Position numbers and translations under genes: made by a program. A stretch of 45,822 nt of DNA from Gordonia sp. (in: high G+C Gram-positive bacteria) (GTDB taxonomy: Bacteria; Actinomycetota; Actinomycetes; Mycobacteriales; Mycobacteriaceae). Below the pieces are notes generated by a model that ran no database searches, was not told the DNA's origin, and was given only the letters and a program-made list of their open reading frames with translations. The stretch lies in contig NZ_JAAYXO010000227.1 of NCBI RefSeq assembly GCF_012515855.1, positions 1-45,822 on the forward strand. Reading direction: 5' to 3'. Below are positions 16,848 to 23,274 of this stretch, in pieces; positions within the stretch are counted from its first letter, which is position 1; each line of letters opens with the position of its first letter.

Positions 16848-17278
16848 GCGCTCGTAAGTGCACTCGACCGCCCTGCGGGTCAGCCTGCGTTTGTGGGTGC
16901 GGCCCTTGCAGGGTGGTCGAGTGCCGCGTCGTATCGAGGCTGGCGTGTGTGGTGGTGTCGGCGATCTCGATACGCGACAGTGCTCGCTGCGCTCGCAGGT
17001 CGCACTCGATCAGCGTGAGGGGCGATGGTGTACATGCGCTCGTAAGTCGCGCTCGACCGCCCTGCGGGTCAGCCTGCGTTTGTGGGTGCGGCCCGTTGCA
17101 GGGTGGTCGAGTGCCGCGTGTGAGCGGAGCGAATCCGCGGTCGTATCGAGGCCGGGGTGTGTCCGGGTGGTGTCGGCGATCTCGATACGCGACAGTGCTC
17201 GCTGCGCTCGCAGGTCGCACTCGATCATCGGGGGGCGACGGTGTGCATGCGCTCGTAGATCGCACTCGACCGCCCTGG
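16848..17278. repeat. Tandem array of ~190-210 bp intergenic repeats (2 full copies and a partial third)
   Basis: This gene-free stretch (16811-17319) is mostly repeats. Copy 1 spans 16848-17035, copy 2 17036-17248, and a partial third 17249-17277, each opening with GCGCTCGTA. Copy 2 is about 25 bases longer because of an inserted GAGCGGAGCGAATCCGC hairpin segment near 17120-17140. Each full copy contains a 17-bp near-perfect hairpin (GCACTCGACCGCCCTGC at 16860-16876 against 16908-16924) and a second block, CGATCTCGATACGCGACAG with CTCGCTGCGCTCG. The second block resembles REP-type palindromic elements scattered through actinobacterial genomes. Open frames across the array are repetitive and not protein-like. 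No coding gene is visible here. Confidence 0.85.
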
Positions 17279-17319
17279 GGTGCCGACCCGCGAGCGGCGA
17301 GCTCCGTGGGGCGGGCAGG

Positions 17320-17805
17320 TCAGCTGAAGTTGCCGAAGCCGCCGCGGTAGAAGAGGAGGGGGCCGTGGTCGGCGGCGTGGACGTCGAGCCCGGTGACCCG
17401 GCAGACGACGATCGTGTGGTCCCCGGCATCGTGCTCGGCTTCGACCGTCGCTTCGACGTGAGCCAGGGCCTCGTGGATGAAGGGGGCGCCGTTGCTGGCG
17501 GGGCTGTGGGCGACGCCGGCGAACTTGTCGGTGCCCGACTTCGAGAACTGACGGCACAACTCGCCCTGCGGGCCGGCGAGGACGTTGATGCAGACGGTTC
17601 CGCTGCTGCGCAGCCGCGGCCAGCTGGACGACGACTTGGCCGGGCAGAAGGCGATCAGGGGCGGCTCCAACGACACGGAGACCACCGACTGGCAGGTGAG
17701 GCCCACGGGCTCGTCACCGTCGTTCGCGGTGATGATGGCGACGCCGGTGGCGAAGTGTCCCATGACCTCGCGGAGGTCGGCGGACGAGATCTGAGAAGTG
17801 GGCAC
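17320..17805 (-). CDS. hsaB: Flavin reductase HsaB, small component of the HsaAB monooxygenase
   Basis: A 161-residue flavin reductase-like (FMN-binding split-barrel) protein that supplies reduced flavin to HsaA. Family features: MGHFATGVAIITA at the N-terminus, VGLTCQSVVSVSLEPPLIAFCP, and LLFYRGGFGNF at the C-terminus, corresponding to LLFYRGDY of M. tuberculosis HsaB. It is shorter than that protein because the C-terminal extension is absent. GTG 17805 is the likeliest start, with GAAGG upstream; the frame stays open to 17865. It follows the IclR regulator by 66 bases and lies apart from hsaA, from which it is separated by hsaC and the regulator. Confidence 0.87.
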   Translation of the reverse strand: MPTSQISSADLREVMGHFATGVAIITANDGDEPVGLTCQSVVSVSLEPPLIAFCPAKSSSSWPRLRSSGTVCINVLAGPQGELCRQFSKSGTDKFAGVAHSPASNGAPFIHEALAHVEATVEAEHDAGDHTIVVCRVTGLDVHAADHGPLLFYRGGFGNFS

Positions 17806-17871
17806 GACGGTGGAACCTTCTGCAGTGAAACGGGGATCGGGCCGGGCGGGGAGGAGAGTCGACACGGGCGG

Positions 17872-18705
17872 TCAGCCGGCGACGGGCAAGTGCTGCCGGC
17901 TGATCATCGGTCGGCGCTGCTGCAGCGTCGGGGTGATCCGGAGGTCGGATCCACCCGCATTGCGCCACGCGCCGAGCGCGGCCATCCGGAGCGGTGCGGC
18001 GAGCCGGTTGTCGAACTTCATCTGATCCACCGGACCGCAGATCGATATGGCGGCGGTGGCTTCGCCGGGCTCGCCGATCGGGACGGCGATGCATCCGAAA
18101 CGCGGGACCGCTTCTTCGCGCTCGACGGCGACGCCGCGATCGCGGACCGAGTCCAGTTCCTTCGACAGCTGGGTGGTGGACGCGATCGAGAAACGAGTCT
18201 TCCGCTCGAGGCGCTGGGTGCCTGCGTGACCCGGACCGGCCTGGTTCGGGTCCGACTGGCCCTGGTCGGCGTGGGCCAGCAGGACCTTGCCGATGGCGGT
18301 GCAATGCGCGGGCTGCTTGCCGCCCACGCGCGTCGGCAGTGCCTTGCCCAGGTTCTCGCCGACCTTCTCCAGGTAGACGACGTCGTTGTCCTGCAGTACC
18401 CCCAGGTGGACGACGAAGCCGGTCATCCGGTGCAGTTCGTGCAGGAACGGGAGCGCTGCGGCGTGCAGACGGTCCTGGTGGATCGCGAGGGATCCCAGCT
18501 CCACCAGGCGCATGCCGAGTTCGTACTCGCGGCCGTCGCGGCGCAGCCAGCGCAGGGCGACGAGGCGCTCGAGCATGCGGTGGGCCGACGACCGCGGCAG
18601 GCCGGTGCGATGAACGATCTCGGCCAGAGTCTGCCGGGCGTGACCGTCGAAGGCGTCGAGGACGAGTGTCAGGCGATCGATGACGGCGGTGGGGGTTTCA
18701 GTCAC
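17872..18705 (-). CDS. IclR-family transcriptional regulator
   Basis: A 277-residue regulator. The N-terminal winged helix-turn-helix (about residues 10-60) reads LAEIVHRTGLPRSSAHRMLERL, and the C-terminal IclR effector domain contains GKVLLA and a GCIAVPIGEP segment. I use GTG 18705 because AGGAG lies 10 bases upstream; ATG 18726 lacks one. It heads a two-gene unit with hsaB and sits beside hsaC-hsaA-kshA, so it is a good candidate to control ring-degradation genes in response to a steroid metabolite. A perfect inverted repeat 89 bases upstream of its start is a possible autoregulatory site. Confidence 0.85.
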   Translation of the reverse strand: MTETPTAVIDRLTLVLDAFDGHARQTLAEIVHRTGLPRSSAHRMLERLVALRWLRRDGREYELGMRLVELGSLAIHQDRLHAAALPFLHELHRMTGFVVHLGVLQDNDVVYLEKVGENLGKALPTRVGGKQPAHCTAIGKVLLAHADQGQSDPNQAGPGHAGTQRLERKTRFSIASTTQLSKELDSVRDRGVAVEREEAVPRFGCIAVPIGEPGEATAAISICGPVDQMKFDNRLAAPLRMAALGAWRNAGGSDLRITPTLQQRRPMISRQHLPVAG

Positions 18706-18793
18706 GGATTCTTCACTCCTGTGCATGGGCTGATGCGTTGGAACGGATGCTGCGGATCGGAAAGCTGCAGATCGAAAAGCCTCTGAACACGCT

Positions 18794-18814
18794 CTTTCTA
18801 TTAGGTATAGAAAG
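18794..18814. promoter_or_regulatory. Perfect palindrome upstream of iclR, putative operator
   Basis: CTTTCTAT (18794-18801) and ATAGAAAG (18807-18814) form an 8-bp perfect inverted repeat with a 5-base spacer, AT-rich in an otherwise GC-rich region. It lies between the IclR gene and the hsaC terminator. Likely binding site for the IclR protein itself; unproven. Confidence 0.55.
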
Positions 18815-18874
18815 TGTAGCGCGTCATGAGAGCCAAGTCACGTGAAACATGGAAAGTGATGGCCGACATGCACA

Positions 18875-18906
18875 AAAACGCCGCGTCCCAAGGGACGCGG
18901 CGTTTT
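18875..18906 (-). terminator. Terminator of the kshA-hsaA-hsaC operon
   Basis: A perfect 15-bp stem, AAAACGCCGCGTCCC (18875-18889) with its mate at 18892-18906, has a 2-base loop and ends in T runs on either strand. It lies 25 bases beyond the hsaC stop. Confidence 0.88.
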
Positions 18907-18930
18907 GGCCGGAGCGGTGTACAGGCTTGA

Positions 18931-19836
18931 CTACATGGCGGCGAGTGGCTCGCTGCCCGACCAGTCGTGGCCCCAGTAGCTGTCTGCGGTGATCTCCTCG
19001 GAGGTGTAGTGCGCCTCGTCGACCCGCATGCCGTGGCATCCGAACTCGATGTCCCAGCCGCCGGGTGCACGGACGTAGAACGAGACCATCTTGTCGTTGG
19101 TGTGGCGACCCAGCGTCGACGACACCGAGAACCCGTCCTTCACGACGCGATCGAGGGCCTGACCGACGGCGTCGAGCGTGTCGACCTCGACCATGATGTG
19201 GATCAGCCCGGGGGCGCCGCCGTGCGGGGCCGGGCACAGGGCCAAGCTGTGGTGGCGCTCGTTGATGCCCATGAACCGAATGCGGATGGGACCGAACTCC
19301 GGCGGTGCCGGGATCCGCATCGCGCCGCGCGGAACGAACCCGAGGACGTTCTGATAGAAGTCGAACGAGCCGTTCAGGTCCATCACCGGAAGGACCACGT
19401 GGCCGAGGCCCTGGTCGCCGGTGACGAACTTCGCGCCGAACGGCGTCACGATCGGGCTGTGGTCGAGGATGGGGCCGTGGAAGATCTCGAGCGTCGCGCC
19501 TGCCGGGTCCACAAAGGTGAAGCCCGCTTCGATGCGACGGGCGTCGGCCTCGTCGTTGGTGAGGTCGGTGACCTCGACGCCGGCCGCGGAGACGGTCTCG
19601 CGGACGCGGGCCAGGGCGGCGCCGTCGCGGACCTCCCAGCCGATGGTCACGATCTCGTCGGTGTCGCCCGCGACGACGGTGATACGTGCGGCGCGCTCGT
19701 CCATGCGCAGGTACAGCGCGTCTTCGTCGGGGCCGGAGCCCTTGGCGAACCCGAGGACGTCGAACGCGAAGGTGCGCCAGCGGTCGATGTCGTTGGTCTG
19801 GATCTTGACGTAGCCGAGGCTCTTGATGTCAGCCAT
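18931..19836 (-). CDS. hsaC: Extradiol dioxygenase HsaC (3,4-DHSA 4,5-dioxygenase type)
   Basis: A 301-residue type I extradiol dioxygenase with two VOC-type domains. The Fe(II) ligands are readable: His146 in GLGHVVL, His213 in LIHIMVEV and Glu264 in WDIEFG. A candidate catalytic His lies in ERHHSLAL (195/196) and a Tyr in SFYVRAPGG. HsaC cleaves the catecholic A ring of 3,4-DHSA to 4,9-DSHA, the substrate of HsaD. Similarity to M. tuberculosis HsaC runs over the full length (SLGYV, YLRMD, FHGP, TLGRH-ND, WGHD) but is only moderate, so a paralogous steroid pathway is possible. The gene follows hsaA by 36 bases and ends before a strong terminator. Confidence 0.88.
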   Translation of the reverse strand: MADIKSLGYVKIQTNDIDRWRTFAFDVLGFAKGSGPDEDALYLRMDERAARITVVAGDTDEIVTIGWEVRDGAALARVRETVSAAGVEVTDLTNDEADARRIEAGFTFVDPAGATLEIFHGPILDHSPIVTPFGAKFVTGDQGLGHVVLPVMDLNGSFDFYQNVLGFVPRGAMRIPAPPEFGPIRIRFMGINERHHSLALCPAPHGGAPGLIHIMVEVDTLDAVGQALDRVVKDGFSVSSTLGRHTNDKMVSFYVRAPGGWDIEFGCHGMRVDEAHYTSEEITADSYWGHDWSGSEPLAAM

Positions 19837-19872
19837 GTGTGATTCGGTTCTTTCTGTCGGTGCGGGGAGAGG

Positions 19873-21054
19873 TCAGATCATCGAGGTGAGGTTCGGCGGA
19901 ACCTCGAAGCCCATCGAGGAGAGTGCGGAGGCGTGCCACGGGGTGCTCGGCGTGTGGATGGCGTGGTTGAGGCCCGCGTGGGCGTCGCGCCAGAAGCGCT
20001 GCAGCGGCTTGTCCATGCGCAGTGCGTTGCCGCCCGAGCGGGCGAAGATCTGGTCGACCGCCATCACCGCGCGCCAGGCAGCGCGGATCTGGGTGCGTCG
20101 GCCTGCGGCGCGCCGATCGAAGGAGATCTCCTTGCCCGCGTCGACGAGGTCGTAGATCTCGTCGATGTTGGCGAGCAGTTCCTGACGTGCGGCGTTGATG
20201 TCCGCGGCGGCCTCGCCGATGGCGAACAGCGTGTACGGATCGTCCTTGATGGCGGTGCCCTGGGCGCCGATGCGGTCGCGCTGGTAATCCAGGTGGCAGG
20301 CGAGAGCGCCCTCGGCGATGCCCAGCACCGCGGAGGTGATGCCCAGCGGGAACATCGCCGACCACGGCATCTTGAAGAGCGTCTTGCTCATGCCGGCCTC
20401 GGCCTGCGCGGTGCCGTCGATCACGTGGTCGCCGTTCATCACTCGGTACGAGGGGACGAAGGCGTCCTTGACGATGATGTCCTTGGAGCCGGTGCCCTTG
20501 AGGCCGACGACGTTCCACGAGTCCTCGACGATCGTGTAGTCGCTGCGCGGCAGGATCATGTGCAGCATGGTCGGAGGCAGCGCCATCTCGCCCTCGGGGG
20601 TGCCGAGCATGGCGCCGAGGAAGATCCAGTCGCAGTGATCGGTGCCGGAGCTGAACTGCCAGCGGCCGTTGAAGATGTAGCCGCCGTCGACCGGACGGGC
20701 GATGCCGGTGGGTGCGTACGGCGACGCGATCCAGGTGTTGTCGTCCTCGCCCCACACCTCCTCCTGCACCTTCGGGTCGGCGAAGGCCATCTGCCACGGG
20801 TGGACGCCGACGATGCCGCACACCCAGCCGGTGGCGCCGTCGAGGCTGGCGGCCTTCATCACGGTCTCGGCGAACTCACGCGGATGGGCTTCGAGGCCGC
20901 CGTAGTTCTCCGGCGCCAGGAGCTTCATGACGCCGGTGGACTTGAGCTGCTTGGCGGTGGCGTCGGGCAGCTGGCCGAGGTCTTCGGCTTCCTGCGCCTG
21001 GCCGCTGATCTGGTCGGCGAGCTCGGCGATCGCGTCGATGGGTCGAATGGTCAT
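19873..21054 (-). CDS. hsaA: Flavin-dependent monooxygenase HsaA (3-HSA hydroxylase oxygenase)
   Basis: A 393-residue member of the acyl-CoA-dehydrogenase-fold group D flavin monooxygenases. Matching features to HsaA as I recall it: EDLGQLPDATAKQLK, GATGWVCGIVGVHPW, VWGEDDNTWIASPYAP, FSSGTDH, VVGLKGTGSKDIIVKDAFVP, MPWSAMFPL, and FWRDAHAGLNHA near the C-terminus. It hydroxylates the phenolic A ring of 3-HSA to the catechol 3,4-DHSA, using flavin reduced by HsaB. It follows kshA by 49 bases and precedes hsaC in the same operon. ATG 21054 is the only sensible start. Confidence 0.9.
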   Translation of the reverse strand: MTIRPIDAIAELADQISGQAQEAEDLGQLPDATAKQLKSTGVMKLLAPENYGGLEAHPREFAETVMKAASLDGATGWVCGIVGVHPWQMAFADPKVQEEVWGEDDNTWIASPYAPTGIARPVDGGYIFNGRWQFSSGTDHCDWIFLGAMLGTPEGEMALPPTMLHMILPRSDYTIVEDSWNVVGLKGTGSKDIIVKDAFVPSYRVMNGDHVIDGTAQAEAGMSKTLFKMPWSAMFPLGITSAVLGIAEGALACHLDYQRDRIGAQGTAIKDDPYTLFAIGEAAADINAARQELLANIDEIYDLVDAGKEISFDRRAAGRRTQIRAAWRAVMAVDQIFARSGGNALRMDKPLQRFWRDAHAGLNHAIHTPSTPWHASALSSMGFEVPPNLTSMI

Positions 21055-21103
21055 GATGTCTCGTTCTCTCTTGAAAAGTGTGGTGGGTGAATGGCGCGGG
21101 TCG

Positions 21104-22255
21104 TCAGACGGTGGTGTCCATGACGCGACCGGCGGAGATGTTCTCGGCGACCTCGGCCTTCCAGCTCTCGACCGCGCGGGTGGTGTCGATCTCGAACTCG
21201 AAGCGGTTGGTCATGTCTTCGGTGACGTCCTCGACGTCGACGTAGAACTGCTGGTACCAGCGGCGGAGCTGGTACACCGGACCGTCTTCCTCCGACAGCA
21301 GCGGGTTGTCGATCGGCGTCTTGTCCTTCCAGATCTCGACGTCCTGCTCGAAGCCGACCTCGACGCCCTGCGCGAACTGGGCGGCCATGCCCGCGGCGGC
21401 TTCTTCGGCCATGCCCGGGACCTTCTTGACCATGGCGCCGTACTGCAGGACGAAGGCGTTGTCGCTGATCGGGTAGTGGCAGTTGATCAGGACGGTCTCG
21501 ATGACCATGCCCTGCGCGTAGCTGGTCAGGTAGTCGATCATGTACGACGGCCCGTGGTAGTAGGCCTCGGACTCCAGACGTGAGTCGGGATCGTCGTAGT
21601 GGGAGCCGACCTGGATGTCGTCGCGCGGCACCGAGTGCATGATCTGGCCGGCCACAGGGCCCTCGAAGATGTTCTTGAAGAACGTCGGGAACGAGTAGTG
21701 CACGTAGAAGAAGTGCGCCATGTCGACCACGTTGTCGATGATCTCGCGGCAGTGCGAGCCTTCGACGACGATGGAGTTCCAGGTCCAGTCGGTCCACTCG
21801 TCGCTACCGACGCCCTCGATCTCGGGGATCGTGACCTCGTCGGTCGGCCTGCTGCCCTGGGGGTCGTGCCAGACGAACAGCTGCGCGTTGCGCTCCATCG
21901 CGTGCCAGGTGCGGGTCTTGGCGACCGGCGGCACACGGCGCGCGTACGGGATGCCGGTGCAGCGGCCGTTGCCGCCCCAGCGCCAGTCGTGGAACGGGCA
22001 GGCGATGGAGTCGCCCTTCACGGTGCCCTTGGCGAGGTTGCCGCCCATGTGGCGGCAGTAGGCGTCGAGGACATTCAGCTTGCCGTCGGACTCGGACTGG
22101 AAGACGACCAGCTCGGTGCCGAACGCCTTCACCTGGTGGGGCTTGCCGTCCTTGAATGTCTCGGCAAGGCCGAGGCAGTGCCAGCCGCGGGCAAAACGCG
22201 TCGGCGCGGCGGCCGATTCGATAGTCCGGAACTCGTCGTCGGCGGTGGTGGTCAT
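21104..22255 (-). CDS. kshA: 3-ketosteroid 9-alpha-hydroxylase oxygenase KshA
   Basis: A 383-residue Rieske non-heme iron oxygenase. The [2Fe-2S] ligands are Cys67 and His69 (YCRHMGG) and Cys86 and His89 (CPFHDWRWGGNG). The mononuclear iron site shows DMAHFFYVHY, with His181 and His186 as ligands. It hydroxylates C9 of AD/ADD or of steroid-CoA intermediates; with KstD activity this breaks the B ring. It needs the reductase KshB, which is not in this window. I chose ATG 22255 for its AGGAGGAG site; the frame extends to 22300. First gene of the kshA-hsaA-hsaC operon. Confidence 0.92.
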   Translation of the reverse strand: MTTTADDEFRTIESAAAPTRFARGWHCLGLAETFKDGKPHQVKAFGTELVVFQSESDGKLNVLDAYCRHMGGNLAKGTVKGDSIACPFHDWRWGGNGRCTGIPYARRVPPVAKTRTWHAMERNAQLFVWHDPQGSRPTDEVTIPEIEGVGSDEWTDWTWNSIVVEGSHCREIIDNVVDMAHFFYVHYSFPTFFKNIFEGPVAGQIMHSVPRDDIQVGSHYDDPDSRLESEAYYHGPSYMIDYLTSYAQGMVIETVLINCHYPISDNAFVLQYGAMVKKVPGMAEEAAAGMAAQFAQGVEVGFEQDVEIWKDKTPIDNPLLSEEDGPVYQLRRWYQQFYVDVEDVTEDMTNRFEFEIDTTRAVESWKAEVAENISAGRVMDTTV

Positions 22256-22366
22256 GGAGCTTCTCCTCCTAGGTGCCGGTCGGGGAGGTGTCCGGCGCAT
22301 CGGGTGGGTTCCAGGCGGTGGGCCCGGATTGCTCCATGGTGACCTGGGTCATGCTTGATCGGTCAT

Positions 22367-22390
22367 CGTGTTCCCGGTCAATGGAACACG
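22367..22390 (-). promoter_or_regulatory. Inverted repeat upstream of kshA, not of KstR type
   Basis: CGTGTTCC (22367-22374) and GGAACACG (22383-22390) form a perfect 8-bp repeat with an 8-base spacer. It lies 112 bases upstream of the kshA start, between kshA and the kstR terminator. The AAC/GTT halves are too far apart for the KstR box, so another regulator is likely. Confidence 0.5.
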
Positions 22391-22411
22391 CCGGCGAAGC
22401 CGTCGGTGCCG

Positions 22412-22466
22412 CACAAAAAACTTCGGCGTTCGACGGGCTGTGAGCCCGCTTCGAACGCCGAAGTTT
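22412..22466 (-). terminator. Terminator of kstR
   Basis: A 16-bp stem (AAACTTCGGCGTTCGA at 22418-22433 against 22451-22466) encloses an inner 6-bp stem (CGGGCT/AGCCCG, 22434-22448). The run of six A at 22415-22420 gives a U tract on the minus strand just after the kstR stop at 22481. Confidence 0.9.
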
Positions 22467-22480
22467 CTCAGCTGAGGAGG

Positions 22481-23143
22481 TCAGTCGCGCTCGAGCAGCA
22501 GCTTGACGGTCAGTTCCATGCGGTTGGTGACGTCGGTAGCCGACGCGCGACGGGTGAGCCATTGGACGAGATTCGACATCCAGACGTCCGAGATGACGCG
22601 GGCGACTGCGAGTTCGTGTGCCGACGGCTGGGCTTTGGGGTCCTTGCTGGTCATCATGGCGCCGGCGAGGAGTCGGTCGATGATGTCGGCGACCCGGTTG
22701 ACCTCGCTGGTGGCGGAGGCGTCGGCGAACATGAAGGCGCGGGTCATGGCCTCGGTGAGCAGCGGATCGCGCTGCATGGAGAGCGTGATCATGTCGAGGA
22801 CGAAGCGCAGTCGTTCGACGGCGGTCTCCCCTTGCAGCGAGGTGCGGTCGGCGCGCGACTCGACCTTCTCGAACTCGCGGGCCAGCGCCGTCACCAGCAG
22901 GTGGACCTTCGACGGGAAGTAGCGGTACAGCGTGCCGACGGCGACGTCGGCCTTCTCTGCGACGGCACGCATCTGGACTGCGTCGTAGCCGCCCTTGGAC
23001 GCGAGTGCCAGGGTGGCGTCCAGGATGCGTCGTCGTCGTTCACGCTGCGCGGCCGAACCCACCTCCGCTCCAGACAGCTGAGCGGGTGCGGGAGGCGGCG
23101 CAGGGCTATGGGTCTCGGTCTTCGTCGATCCCGCGCCTGCCAT
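22481..23143 (-). CDS. kstR: TetR-family repressor KstR of steroid catabolism
   Basis: A 220-residue TetR protein. After a Pro/Ala-rich N-terminal tail of about 30 residues, the HTH reads RRRRILDATLALASKGGYDAVQMRAVAEKADVA and ends in VGTLYRYFPSKVHLLV. The ligand domain has NPLLTEAM-like RDPLLTEAMTRAFMFADASATSEV and VISDVWMSNLVQWLTRRASATDV. This follows M. tuberculosis KstR (Rv3574) closely. KstR represses sterol genes and is released by steroid-CoA intermediates. ATG 23143 has AGGAG 8 bases upstream. Gene order kstR/fadE34 is conserved with mycobacteria, although here the two are divergent around one KstR box. Confidence 0.93.
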   Translation of the reverse strand: MAGAGSTKTETHSPAPPPAPAQLSGAEVGSAAQRERRRRILDATLALASKGGYDAVQMRAVAEKADVAVGTLYRYFPSKVHLLVTALAREFEKVESRADRTSLQGETAVERLRFVLDMITLSMQRDPLLTEAMTRAFMFADASATSEVNRVADIIDRLLAGAMMTSKDPKAQPSAHELAVARVISDVWMSNLVQWLTRRASATDVTNRMELTVKLLLERD

Positions 23144-23222
23144 AGAAATTCGTCTCCTCATCGCCTTGTGTCCACCGACTCCCGGTTGGCAGTCGCCCTC
23201 CGATGGTGTACACCCAATGAAT

Positions 23223-23240
23223 ATTAGAACAGGTTCTAAT
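23223..23240. promoter_or_regulatory. KstR operator between kstR and fadE34
   Basis: ATTAGAACAGGTTCTAAT is an 18-base palindrome (8-bp arms, AG centre) containing TnnAACnnGTTnnA at 23225-23238, the KstR box known from mycobacteria and rhodococci. It lies 35 bases upstream of the fadE34 start and 80 bases from the kstR start, and so could control both. Confidence 0.88.
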
Positions 23241-23274
23241 TGCCGTTATCAACAAAAAGTCGGAGGAGTTCTCG

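Noticed and set aside
16780-17265. Minus-strand open frame across the repeat array
   Set aside because: The product is itself repetitive and Arg/Thr/Pro-rich because it follows the DNA repeats; it has no start signal and no similarity to a protein family I know.
22367-22390. Inverted repeat upstream of kshA considered as a KstR box
   Set aside because: The AAC and GTT half-sites are oriented as GTTCC-N8-GGAAC, not AACnnGTT, so it does not fit the KstR consensus; it is kept only as a possible operator of another regulator.
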